Of a stretch of DNA of 64,000 nt, positions 26,803 through 38,333 are shown piece by piece. The stretch covers positions 1,657,001 to 1,721,000 of the forward strand of contig NC_064042.1 in the NCBI RefSeq assembly GCF_932526225.1, given 5' to 3'. Under the pieces are notes generated by a model that was not told where the DNA came from, searched no databases, and worked only from the letters and a program-made list of their open reading frames with translations. Numbering within the stretch: position 1 is the first letter of the stretch; each line of letters opens with the position of its first letter. The stretch comes from Nematostella vectensis (taxonomy: Eukaryota; Cnidaria; Anthozoa; Actiniaria; Edwardsiidae). The translations under genes and the position numbers were made by a program.

Positions 26803-29800
26803 ATGTCAGGTATGTTTAAACTTTTCTTTACATCGTGATGAGCATTAGACAATGCGAGTTTTTTCTGAGAAGGTGTATAGATTTTAATTTAATAATGTCT
26901 TTTGTCTTTTGTTTTGATATTTGACAGTTGAAATGTCGAACGAAACTGAGGGGATACAGGACAGAACAGGGATTCTTGAAAGGTGGTCAAGGGTTTTTGA
27001 TAACAGGTAACTTAGTATTTTGTTGCCATGAAGAAAATGTTATTGCAAGGATCTTTCCACTCTGACATTGATCTCGAGCATCAATCTAACTTTACGTTAG
27101 TTTATAGTTTGCTTTTCACTTGCAATGGAAACGGAGAATAACGAGTAGTGTATGGTATCACGCTCATTGTTTGGCGATGAACGATGTATATGGAGCACTA
27201 GCGAACAGCTCATGCACATGGATTTGCACTTTTTGTGGTATTCCTAATTTCTCCACTTCCCTCTTTCAATCCTATTGTGATACTGGCTCCCAAAACTCCT
27301 TTGGGCTCCTCGCCACATCGGATTCAGAAACATCACTCGATTGTGGACCAAGCTTGCGTACAGAAATGATCAGACCTGCACGCTTTGCTTTTAGTTCTCC
27401 AGGCGCAAATACAGCCAGGTGCCCTACAAATAGCTGCCCTAAACCACAGACGATTTTGTTACTCCATGTGAACTGCCAAAGTTTGATGGCTAAAAGAAAA
27501 AACGTTTGCTTGTCTGGTCAACAAAACTCAGTCAGACTTAATTATTGGTACAGAACCTTGGTTGACAAAGAAGCATAACATGGCTGAGTGCTTTTAACTG
27601 ATAGATACCAAGTTGAATGGGGAGACTGTAACAATGATCCCCACCGTGGGGTATTCAAGCTTGATATTGTGGGGAGGAAGACACTTAATATAAGAGCTTA
27701 TTACAGATCACATGTTGCTGATAGAAGAAGATGGGGTTATATGGAAGAGAAAGAAGAAGGAGGATAGAGAAGACCCAAGAGCTTTCATGCAAATTTGAAT
27801 CATCGTGAAGGAGATGCAAGAAGAGAAGGAGGCAAAGGAACCCACCCATTCCTTCCTTCCTCCAAAACTCCACTTGCTTCTTACTCACAGCGATTTACCC
27901 ACAAGTGGTAAATGTCTTATGTCTCTGTTCCCTTTTCTGTTTCTATTTTACTAAAAGTCCTTTAGGGGTGCAGGCACAGAGTGAGAGCACACACCACAAT
28001 AACTAGACCCAAACTGCATATAAAATAATCACAAGCACTCGAAGTGAGTGAGACTTAAGCTCCATGCCCTAAAACATGGGTATATTGCAGCTAACAACTA
28101 AGTTAGTGATGATGACTTCTCCTTTTGCTTCTGTGTAGCTCTAACATGTGAAGTTATAGAGCACTCTACCTTAGCGATTACTGCATTTCTTGACATAATC
28201 CTTTCTATGTACCAGCTTTGCCTCATCAATAGCAAAGACACTGCCCAAGACTTCTAAGCAGCCGACATCTGACACACTCGAGCTGGAAGATGTGTTTGAG
28301 GAAGTTGTTGATGAAGTCCCTATCGGTATGATTTCACTAACGTTATTAACGGCTGGCTGTTAATGCCTCGTTGTGGCGTCACAGTTAAAATGTTGATGTA
28401 TGTTTAGAGAGGGCTAGAAAACTTTGTACAAAGTTGAAATTTTGAAATCTTAGAATAAAGTCTATTTATTTATTGATTGATTTTGAAGTAATGTTGGGTT
28501 CTTGTTAAAGCTAGAGGAGGCTGTAGACACCCCACTGAATCAGCCCCTCATCAGCCCAATAGAAGATGGGCTCATCAGGCAAGAAAAAAAAGTTTGGAGC
28601 AAGTAAGCCCTAAGATCCCTGGGAGGTCACAGCTAACAGGTGGTAAGCCTGCCAAGGCAATGCAGGAACAGACGCCCAAGGTTTGTCTAAGAGTTGGCTT
28701 TCAATGTCCATATCTCTCTTTACTAAATCCAATACAATTAAAGTAATTCCCTCTGAACTTTAAAACCAAACAAATTGTTTTCATATAATTATGTTTAATT
28801 GCTCCTGAGATATTATTAAAACTGAATTACAGCCGGTAAATGCCGATGGTTTCTGTAAGAGTTGGCTGATCTTAATTTGTGAATTTATCTTTTCTTAAGA
28901 TAATGCCATCGAGAATGAAGACAAGGATGGAAAAAGGTGAGCTAGAAATTTTGTCATCTCTTCTTGAGTTGGTTGTAAACTGCATCACTTCTTTTTGGAA
29001 GTGTTCATTTTTAATGGCCGAGGGGGGTTCGGTTCAAATGTGGTTGAAGAGGGGGTCAAAAAAGTTTCATCCCTTAAAAGTAGGAAACTTTTTTATTTAT
29101 TATTATTGAAATGATTAATCAAAATGCAAGAAAAGCTGTTTACTAGCGTTGCTAATAACATATTTAGGCTACATTTACTGCTGTAAATGAGCGCTTTCCC
29201 ACAAATGGCAAATTGAACAATGTTTATTACTCAGTAGTTCATTTAAGCTTGACCTATAGGATCAATAATAAAAAACAACTGAAATATATGCATTTGTAAA
29301 ATATACCAGGAATCTAGTACGGCAGGTTATTAGATAATGTTGATGTGAAAAAAAGTCTGACTTGGATACCTTTGCTTTGGACAGCCCCACGAGTACCAGA
29401 TCTGGAAGATCTATCAGACCATTTTACTATTTTATCTTTTATTAGGACATCCCATGCAGTAAAATATAAAATTGTTCTGCATGATATGGACTAGCGATAT
29501 GGCATGCAAAGATTATAAGATACATATTCTTTACTGTTTGACTTTATAACAATAAAAAATCTACATTTCTTATTATAAATGTAGTTTTGTGGATTTTTAA
29601 AGAGAAGGGGGGGAGGGGGGGGTCAACAAAGTTTTGATGTTGACAAAGGGGGGCTGTACAGAAAACTCAAGTGGAGTGGGACTGTATAACCGACCCTTCC
29701 TCGGCCATAAATAGTGAATACTCCTTTAATGAGATTAAAAAGCTGATCACTACTTTTAACTGATAAGATACTGAGATTACAACTAGAGCACCTTCAGTCA

Positions 29801-29995
29801 CAAGTGGCCGTCCTCCTTCTGGCCGGGTGAGAGCAAGAGTCAGCACACCTCCCAAATCTGCTAAACAGGCTAAACCTGCTTCACCAGTCAAACCTGTTAT
29901 TCCAGGAGGGACACTAATAAATTTAGAGACTGCTCAGGTATGAAATTGCTCAAAAGCATAATATATATTATTAAAAGCAATATATAAAGCATATA

Positions 29996-30077
<82 letters not shown>

Positions 30078-33000
30078 AAAAAACGCGAACTACCGTTTCG
30101 GTTAGGCTTAGGCTTGGTCGACCAAGCCGCCCCGCCATACCAGAAAGCACTCGACGAAAGTGGATATAACTACATGCTGCACTACGAACCAAACACCATA
30201 AACAAACGCAAGAACCGCCAGCGCAACAACATCATCTGGTACAACCCCCCTTTTAGCAAGAACACAAGCACCAACATCGGCCACAGATTCCTCTCACTCA
30301 TAGACAAGCACTTTCCTAAAGACCACAAACTCAGAAAAATCTTCAACCGGAACATAATCAAAATCAGCTATAGTTGCATGAGCAACACCAAGCAGATAAT
30401 TGACAGCCACAACAAACGCATAATCACCTCATCAATAACAGCCGAAGACACCCCCACCTCCCTCGCCACCGCCAATAACAAAACATGCAACTGCAGACAA
30501 AAGAACGCGTGCCCCCTTGACGGAAACTGCCTCCAATCCATCTCCATCTGTTATCTACCAAGCCACTGTAACAAGAAAGGACAACAACACCTCCGAAACC
30601 TACGTAGGACTAACCGAGAACGAATTCAAGACAAGATATAGAAACCACACCGCCTCATTCCGACACAATAAACACAGAAACTCAACCGAACTAAGCAAAT
30701 ACATATGGAGCCTTAAAGACAACAACATAGAACACTTTATTTCATGGAAAATCCTGTCATCTCACTCCACCTACAACAGCCCTAGCAAAAGATGTAATCT
30801 CTGCCTCAAAGAAAAACTTATCATTATCCGCCAACCCAAGCTATCAACTTTAAACAAGCGTAACGAGCTAGTGTCTTCGTGCCGCCACAGGAACAAAGCC
30901 TTGTTATGCAACAGCTGAACTATTCAATTTCATCGTAACAGCCATTCAAATTTCACGCCCTATTTTCATGTTAATTTTATACATAGATAGTATATAAGTG
31001 ATGGTAGTAATATATTCCTAATAAATCTCCTGATGAGTGGGCAACCACGAAACAGGCTTGTAGAGATGAAACGGTAGTTCACATGTTTTTTTTTTTCCTA
31101 CAAACCAAGATATATCCCGCTCTACTCCTATGTATTGAGCACTATTATATGAACGCCTGCACTCAAGCATATATATATATATATATATAGGATGAGTGGG
31201 CAACCACGAAACAGGCTTGTAGAGATGAAACGGTAGTTCGCTTGTTTTTTTCCTACAAACCAAGATATATCCCGCTCTACACCTATATATTGAGCACTGT
31301 TATATGAACGCCTGCACTCACGCATTATTATATATATATATATATCATATTCAATTGCTATGCAGAGTCTTCGCACAGTCCTGTTTGGCACATGTGGAAC
31401 ATCATTCAACTCTGACTGGCGCAAGCAGCACATCAATTTCTCAATGAATTCACACTATGGGCTCAGCTTCTACAAGGTTTGTTACCCCCAACTCATTCAT
31501 AACCCTAATTATTTTTTTCGGGGTCCGGTATCCATCAAATCGCATGCTCTGATTTGCTCTCGTTAGGTCCGGTATCCTACAATCAGGATCCTGTGATACT
31601 GGCCCTCTCTCTCCTCTCCCGGCTTGCTACAAAAACTTGAACAAAACTTTATTTTGGGAACATTTATTTTCATTTTTTTTCTATCTAACAATTTTATTAC
31701 GTTATGGAATGCAATAGCGACCATAGCGAAAGCGAGTTTTATTATCCAGACCAGGATGATAAATAAAATACAAGGGAAAAGCTTTCAAAAACAGCCGAGA
31801 GCTCAAACACAGTTGTTGATGTTTGCAACTTAAATGACATACAACATTTTAACCATGAACAAGGATGCAAAAACACAACAAAAAAGACCAGCTACAATCT
31901 CAATATCTGGAGCAGATACTGCAAAGGAGTAAACGAAGCTACAAAGTTGCAGGACATACCTGCCAACGAATTGAATATCTTGCTTTGCAACTTTTTCCTG
32001 ACCGTAAACAAGAAAAATGAACACAGGTATGAGCCATCATCGCTGACAAGTTTCCAGCGTAGTGTCCAGCGCCAGCTCCATTATTCTGGTTCTCGAATCA
32101 ATATATTTAGAGATCCACCGTTTATCCAGTCAAGGGAAGTTCTGGTTGCAAGAAAAAAACAACTGGTTGAAGTCTTTGCGAAGGGAAGTCGTCCCCAAGC
32201 AGCAAGAGCACTGACAGAAGAAGAGGAGGATTTGCTTTTTGACAAAGGTCTTGTTGGACTAAGCAATCCTGAAGTTCTCCAGCGAACTGTTTGGTGGGTT
32301 TTAGCTCTCTCTGGTACAGCAACGGAGCGTTGGGCAAAAATTCTATCGAAAAGTTTCTTATCACTGCCGCCAAATCAGCTGGATTGCTGGGAAACGTGAC
32401 AAACCACTCAGTGAGGAAAACTTGTATCTCTCGCTTGATGGATGCAGAGATTCCAGAAAATTATGTGGCTCAACTGATCGGCCATAAGAACCTCAAGAGC
32501 CTTGATTCATCAAAGCAGCTCCAAGTGCCTACCAGCGAAGAATGTCAAATGGTCTTGCAAAAAGCAACCAGCAAAGCCTCGCTGCTCGGCATTCCACTTC
32601 AAATGACAACACATCAAACACGACAGCTAGTACCAGCGCTACTGGTTTGTTTTCTGGTGCAAACATTGGAAAGTGTGAAGGCTGCACTTTCAACTTCCAG
32701 TTTGTTTCCCCGACTTCGAGTTCACCAACCGCCAGACGCTGCAGCGAAACCATGAAAAGAAGACGAGGGTCTTTTCTTGACTCCGATTCTGATTAATCAG
32801 AGACATTGGGACAGGTCCCCTGATTTCTAAAGATGAAATATCTTCTGATGTTATTTTCATGGACGATTTCGTGGGATTTAGGCACATTTTGCTTCCATTC
32901 ATCAAGTTATAGCAGTTAAGCTTTGAATTTGATCAAGTTTTATCTGGTTTGCTTATGTCAAACATACGCTTGTCAATATTCCGAATAAGGTTAAAAGAAA

Positions 33001-36000
33001 CTGTTGAATGGCTTTTGTAGTGCGAGCGTCACTGCAGTCTCAAATAAACAGCCGTGAGTGTGTGATCTTTTTAATTTTTTTTTTAAAGAAAAATATAAAT
33101 ATGTTATTTACCAGCTAAGAGTCTGTCCGTATCGTGAAATACTGTGACCTCGTTCATGGTATTTCACGATACGGACCTCCTAGCTGGTAAATAACATATA
33201 AATCCCCCCACTATCTCTTTTGTCAATGATAACCGCTCCCTCACCGCCACCTCTTTTGGCGTTTATAACCCCTCCCTCACTGCCTCTTTTGGCATTCATA
33301 ACCCCTCCCCCACCTCTTGGCATTCATAACTCCTCCCCCACCACCACCTCTTTTGGCAGTTATAACCTCTCCCTCACTGCCTCTTTTGGCATTCATAACC
33401 CCTCCCCCACCTCTTGGCATTCATAACCCCTCCCCCACCACCACCTCTTTTGGCATTCAAAACTCCTCCCCCACCACCACCTCTTTCGGCATTCATAACT
33501 CCTCCCCCACCACCACCTCTTTTGGCTTTCATACCTGATTTTATCCTTGTTTTATGGTTATAGCCTGGGCCTGCTGGTGTCCTGGCTTGTTTACAAGCAT
33601 TTCTCATAAAGAATCTGTTGTACTTTAATGCTACACCAGCTATTGCAAAGAGGTGAGAAAAAAGGGGGTGTTTTAATTCACTAATAACACTGGTATACTG
33701 TACATAATACTGATAATGCTTCACCTTTTTACTATGTTTTCCATTTTTATAAGTATCTTCGATAAGCACTGCATTATATTTTTCATTTTCATTCCAATTC
33801 TAGCATGCTGCAGCCTATGTCATCTGACCGTCAACGAGCACTAGTGGCAGCCCTGTCACAGATGATGTGGCAAGCAGGGGAAAGGAAACATGCTGTAGTG
33901 ACACTGTAAGGGCTTACATGTGATTAAAGAACCACAGTCAGCCACATTTATGTTATTGTTTTCATTTTAACATTTACAATATGTGACAAAATTTCAAAAT
34001 AACCATCTAAAAAGGTTGAATACACTTAATCTTTATTTCCTCAATTCATTTGTCAATATTGAAATTAGCCAATGGAAATGGATGCTTTCTCACACTTGGC
34101 TGCTGACAAAATGGTGCCGGAGACTCTTGTACTGCAAAGTCTCAAACTACAGTTGAGAGTCCGCAGGCTCATGGCCAAGTAGTGTTCAAGGGGTTTGGAG
34201 AGCTCCACCCTCCCTCCTTACTCAGAGGTGTTCTCAAATGAGACAACACATTTTCCCATTTAACCTGGAGCTGCATACAGGGAATACTATACAAACTTCT
34301 AAATGGATGAACAGTTCCTTCCAGCCATGCTCAAAACCCTACCTTTGGGTTCTAGAAAGGTCCAAGAGAAAGTGCTTGTCTCCCAATCTCCTTGCTTCAT
34401 TTCACTTTGCTTGTTGTATAATATTTATTGCCATTTATTATTCTAATAGGCCATGTGGTGAATTTCAGTGGCTTTCCTATGAAGGCTACAAATTGGATCA
34501 TCTCACAGAAAACGTAAGTATAAATTAAACAAATGAGAGCTTTATAAAGGAACTCAACCACCTTGTAAACAGTAGCTCAGGAGTTGTCCATATTTTAAAA
34601 GTGTGAGTAGAGTATGTAGACAGCATTCTCGGGCGCATTCCCAGGATTGGCCAGGGGGGGGAGGGGGCAGTCATAGGTATCATATGGAAAAAGCATAGTA
34701 TTTGAAGATTCCTAAAAAAGAAATGGCCCACTTTTTGGCCGTCAAGGAGGGGTGCGCAGGGTGTGTACGTGCGTGATTCTTTAAGTATTGTTTGGAGAAG
34801 TATTGACTGTGGTCTTGTTCTTTTCTTTGCATATTTTCTTGCATGCTCATTTTTTCTCATTTCTTCTTTAAATTCATTGCAGCTCATGCTATTTACATTC
34901 AGTGACTTTGATGAGCTTCAAAGATTTATCAAAAGACAAGTAACATTTGTAAGAAAACCAAAAGCCAAAATATATATACAAGATCTAGAATAGTAATGAC
35001 AGCAAACCAGTGGTAGAAAGATGTTAGCTAGAGCGTAGATAGGGTTGCTAGGGCTGAATGCAGGGTGGGGCATGTGCATAACCCCTTGCCTACCAAAATG
35101 TGATATTTTCATTCTGTCTAGTGTGTATTCCTCTGCAAATATCACAAAATCCCTGCTCGTCCTCTGATACTGGTTCTGGTGATATCCACGTTCTAGAGAT
35201 GCCAATTTCCTCATCATTCTAGATATCCCTCCTCTACATTTGCAGTCTACAAAATTGAGTGTATGATAAACGCTTCTATTGTAGTCAGACATTCAGGTTA
35301 GCTTATAAAAATACAATTTGATTGCAGTTTGAAAGTACCAGTGGGGATGGCTGCATACTCCTTCTCTACTCAATCATTTTATCTAGAACAACAAAGAGGT
35401 TAGTATTTGTTGCTACTAGCACTAGCAACAGGAATTTTACATTGAAAATGAACAATTTGTGTGTTTTGACCTTTAAAAAATATTTTGGGGATAAAACATT
35501 TCCTGGAGCCCCTTAATTGTGTAGCATTTTCAGAGCTGCTCTTAACCCAATTAAAATATTTTGTGTAATCTTTGAATAGAGGTTAAAATGTTACATTTTT
35601 ATATAGAGTGACTGAAGATCTTTCCGAGCCAAACTCCATTCTATTGGACTCAAATAACGGATGCTCACAGGTTTGTCTGCAAAAAGGATATAGGCATTGT
35701 CATGATCATCATCATCACCTCCAATTATCGCCATCACCTCCAATCATCAGACCATCAATAACCAACACCACCACTACCTCCACCAACATCAACTTTATTG
35801 TATCTTTATCATCATCATCACCACCACTGTGATTGTATCCTTATCCTCCTATAATCATCATTATTGTTATCCAGTCCCTCAATAAAGAAATAGATTATCT
35901 AAACCGTTTTTTGCTATGATCTAACCAATCAACATTGAAATAAAATATATTCATTTAAATACTGATACTGTTCGTGTTTCAGATGATTATTTTTTCCCAT

Positions 36001-38333
36001 GGCAACATGGGAAAAAACAAATCACTCTCACCAATCTTTGTTGACATATAGAAACGCATGATATAACTTGGAATTTTTATTTATCATTTTACCTATCAGG
36101 CGATGATGAACCTTCTACTGACAGGAAGGGCAACCAAGAATGTTTTCAATGGTGATGTAGAGTACAACAAGCGAGGGACGATACTGGTATGTGAGATTTA
36201 TCTATACAGCAAATCAGGTTTGGTTTTAATATGTGAGAACCCTATTGGACCCCCCTCCTTCATTTGAGCCTAAGCCCCCCCACCTCTAAAGCTGTGATTT
36301 TCAAATAAGCCCTCACCCCTCTCCATCCCTGTCAAATGCACAATACTCATGAATACTCATTTCAAAAATAGAAACTTCTATGCAAATAATCAACTTAATT
36401 TTATGTTTTCAGGCATATCCTCAAAAAGGGATTAAAGAGAGAAGTGAGATAGGCTTTCTGACGCTGTGGGAACATATTGACTCAAAGGATGTCGAGGTGA
36501 AAAATGGCGTTAACTAGATGATGTTCCCAACACTATTTTAGAAAATTTTAAAGTAACTCCGTGGGCAGTGGGAGAGAGACTTTTTTGGAATCAAAACTTG
36601 TACAACTCAATAATAGGCAAAATTAAACATTTTTGCCAATTGCCTGAAAAGCACATAAGTGCACATAAATTGTGCAGAAAGTAACCTAGTCAGAGAATAA
36701 CTTTTCCCACATTCATTCACCCGTTAATTACATTTCAGGTGGGCAGCAAGCTGAAAACTCCAAAGTTCCCTGTATGGGTCGTAGACAGTACAGGAGGACG
36801 CTATGGAGTCGTGTTTTGTCTCAATAAGGATTTGGTTAATGACTGGTGAGCCCCGGAGCATTTGAGGATGACATTCTCGAGCACCAAGAGCATAGAGTTT
36901 AGGTGTTGAGAAATGAGGCGTGAGAAACATTAAGGGGGGAAGGTAGGGGAGTGGAGAAGAGGAAAGAAAAGATCTGTTTGGCCTCTCCCTTAATTTGTCT
37001 CCGCCTCTTTCCGTGAAGCTTTTGTTCCCATAGTTTATAGTATCAGATAATCACTTGTCCATCCTATAGGAATAAGCTAAACTTATACCGCTAAGTGTCA
37101 TTACGCACAATAGGCCACCAAGGGGCGTGTCCTGCCTTTTGTGCAATCGCTTAGGCCACCAAGGGGCATGCCCTGCCTTTTTAGCAATTGCTTGGCCACC
37201 AAGGGGCATGTCCTACTATGGGTATGCGTCGCACCCTGGCTAACATCAGGCGAGTACCCAGGATTGGCTGGGGGGGGGGATGGGCGCAGTCATAGGTATC
37301 TGATGGAACAATCAGAGTATTTAAAGATTCCTTAATAAGAAATGACCCACTTTTTCGCCGCACACCCCCCCCCCCCCCTGTTTACGCGCCTGAGTAGCTT
37401 AAAAGTTCATATGAACTCAGCACTTCAGAACTCAACACTTAGCTCCAAATACTTTCGGTGAGTCACAGCTGTACAAACCCATTCCTATCATTCTAGGCTC
37501 GGTCCCAGGACGTTGTATAGTCAAACTTGCACCAGGGAAAGGGCAGGGTTGCTGGCACACACAAAAAGCCACAAGTCGGGAAACTGGACCAACTACTAGA
37601 ACCATATGTCAAATGGGTCATTGGAAAGACGTGTTTGTAACTCTTGGCGTTTTACAGGCGGCTGGAGCGACGGTTTGAATTGTATTACTACAACGGTACC
37701 ACTCGGCATAGCGGTGCAGTCGGTGACGTCATCACAGTAGGTGAGCAGTGCTATGTGTATATTGGAGGTTGCCAGGCAACAGTGCCTTCAAAATTTGCTT
37801 TTTATGGATGACTGATGCACACGGATTTTGTTTTAGATACTCGAGATATAGTTGATGAGAATGAGGTCACTGAAGACACACATCCTGTTGAACATTGCCT
37901 TCGAACGAAGTAAGCTGATAGTATTACATGGGGGTGGTGTAAGTGGGAAGGTAACCCCACCCCCTGCCCCCATTTTTAATAAGGAAAGGGGAGTAGAACG
38001 AAATTACCACAAGGGGCGTGGTTGTGTCTCCAGCTTTCTTAATATCTCTGTACCCCCCCCCCCCCCCCACCTTCTTAGTATTCCAAGGCCCGCAAGGCAG
38101 TGTACGAGAAAGGAGGAGAACTTAGTAAGTGACATGTGACAAGCGCTCATATTTTGTCACAGTGCTAACCGGCCTTACATCCAGTTATATCGATATGACA
38201 TCCCACGTAAGGTCTTAAATGGAGAATTTTTGTACGAGCTCGACCTAAACTTGCTCGCTGTCCCTTTAGGTGGCCTGGCGCTGTTATCGAGTGGAGTTCG
38301 CGTTATGAAACCCGGGGAAGCGTTCAGAAATAG
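26803..38333 (+). CDS. MINDY4B: MINDY4/MINDY4B-family protein, predicted catalytically inactive
   Basis: Eighteen coding exons with matching phases: 26803-26809, 26928-27006, 28216-28325, 28511-28680, 29776-29937, 31366-31476, 33564-33652, 33804-33905, 34450-34513, 34883-34939, 35328-35398, 35607-35670, 36100-36186, 36413-36496, 36739-36845, 37658-37740, 37837-37909, 38270-38333; 527 aa. MINDY enzymes are Cys proteases that trim K48-linked ubiquitin chains. Residues 1-175 are low-complexity and K/P/S-rich. The MINDY fold spans about 177-527 ([42 protein letters not shown]; final K-W-x-G-A). The family Gly-Gly-Pro-Cys motif is here PGPAGVLA (214-221), with Ala217 at the Cys position. The catalytic His position aligns to Arg440 and the usual upstream Gln is missing. 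MINDY4B rather than MINDY4 is favoured by the short length and this loss. The start is uncertain: ATG 26803 or in-frame ATG 26933. Confidence 0.88.
27060..27730 (+). pseudogene. 5' fragment of a PHD-finger LINE (CR1-like), degenerate
   Basis: The frame from about 27120 encodes a Cys/His pattern of the PHD type ([11 protein letters not shown] ... [12 protein letters not shown]), then [16 protein letters not shown], which matches the start of LINE endonuclease domains. After a frameshift near 27510, [14 protein letters not shown] continues in another frame; it contains the endonuclease Glu region. [11 protein letters not shown] and [10 protein letters not shown] follow. The reverse transcriptase is absent. 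It lies in the intron between coding exons 2 and 3 of the MINDY4B-like gene. It differs from the intact LINE at 57-62 kb in its finger and linker, so it is a separate family. Confidence 0.75.
30000..30076. repeat. (TA)n microsatellite
   Basis: About 75 bp of nearly pure TA dinucleotide directly before the Penelope-like fragment. Shorter TA tracts occur at 31170-31189 and 31330-31346, so the element is bracketed by TA repeats, a common target for Penelope-like insertions. Confidence 0.9.
31025..31067 (+). ncRNA. Type I hammerhead ribozyme of the Penelope-like element
   Basis: All core parts are present. Stem I strand AUCUC (31025-31029) is followed by CUGAUGA (31030-31036). Stem II is GUGG, loop GCAA, CCAC (31037-31048), then GAAA (31049-31052). 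A minimal stem III is CA, loop GGCU, UG (31053-31060), then UA with the predicted cut after 31062, and stem I strand GAGAU (31063-31067). All three stems pair perfectly. Known: Penelope-like elements carry such small hammerheads with very short stem III, often working as dimers. Activity is inferred, not shown. It is on the sense strand of the host gene's intron. Confidence 0.85.
31192..31231 (+). pseudogene. Second, broken hammerhead copy
   Basis: The downstream repeat keeps stem II (gtgggcaaccac), GAAA and the stem III/I side identical to the intact ribozyme. However the core begins AGGATGA after a TA tract instead of CTGATGA, and stem I strand 1 is replaced by TA repeats. It lacks a core residue and its helix partner, so it should not cleave. 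Confidence 0.75.
31825..32796 (+). pseudogene. Crypton/KIAA1958-type tyrosine recombinase remnant (DUF3504-like)
   Basis: Intronless coding traces in the intron before exon 33564. An N-terminal part ([75 protein letters not shown]) in one frame is joined abruptly to a C-terminal part in another ([55 protein letters not shown]). The HxxR and GHK motifs of the catalytic domain remain. The middle, which should contain the first catalytic Arg, is deleted. A one-base loss near 32510 destroys the expected nucleophile Tyr codon after LDS and shifts the frame; the tail continues as [19 protein letters not shown] to a stop at about 32794. It is not functional. Confidence 0.8.
33099..33199. mobile_element. 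~100-bp foldback element (long perfect hairpin)
   Basis: ATGTTATTTACCAGCTA (33101-33117) is the exact inverse of 33181-33197. CCGTATCGTGAAATAC (33127-33142) is the exact inverse of 33159-33174. Only a ~16-base loop and a short mismatch remain unpaired. It is probably a tiny MITE. It would also form a strong RNA hairpin in the MINDY4B-like pre-mRNA. Confidence 0.75.
33205..33535. repeat. C-rich minisatellite in MINDY4B-like intron
   Basis: Units of about 33-37 bp with the consensus cctcttttggcattcataac followed by cctcccccaccaccac; about nine diverged copies. Open frames through it are repeat artefacts. Confidence 0.85.
34628..34776. mobile_element. Short dispersed G-rich MITE, copy 1
   Basis: Shares with 37248-37394 and 63407-63583 the ordered blocks cccaggattggc, a poly-G run, tcataggtatc.atgga, gtatttgaagattcc and gaaatg.cccactttttg, then a poly-G or poly-C run. 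It ends in a TGTACGTGCG-like sequence. It lies in the intron before exon 34883-34939. Confidence 0.6.
35690..35830. repeat. CAT/CAC-rich simple repeat
   Basis: A stretch of catcatcatcacctccaat-type trinucleotide repeats directly downstream of the donor at 35670, in a MINDY4B-like intron. Confidence 0.7.
37248..37394. mobile_element. Short dispersed G-rich MITE, copy 2
   Basis: Best defined copy. It begins CAGGCGAGTACCCAGG and ends TACGCGCCTG, so the terminal CAGGCG/CGCCTG are inverted. Interior blocks are the same as in copies 1 and 3. Its interior has a poly-G run near 37271 and a poly-C run near 37365. Three 37-41-bp direct repeats of 'ggccaccaaggggcatg' lie just before it (37112-37212). 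Confidence 0.6.

Larger units (their letters stand above)
30085..31350 (+). mobile_element. Penelope-like retroelement, 3' part with GIY-YIG endonuclease, frameshifted
   Basis: The first frame (about 30135-30540) ends in a Cys-rich motif, [17 protein letters not shown]. This is typical of the linker before the GIY-YIG domain of Penelope-like elements. The protein continues in another frame from about 30535: [35 protein letters not shown], then [13 protein letters not shown], stop at 30916-30918. One frameshift near 30535 therefore breaks the ORF, and the reverse-transcriptase part upstream is missing (5' truncation at the TA tract). A non-coding tail with two related ~160-bp units follows (31021-31190 and 31191-31350). 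GCGAACTACCGTTTC at 30085-30099 is the exact inverse of 31227-31241, compatible with inverted terminal-repeat remnants. It sits in sense orientation in the MINDY4B-like intron before exon 31366-31476. Confidence 0.8.

Noticed and set aside
28900-28936. 37-base exon candidate in the MINDY4B-like gene
   Set aside because: Including it would put the next exon (29776) into a frame with an immediate stop; skipping it keeps all phases.
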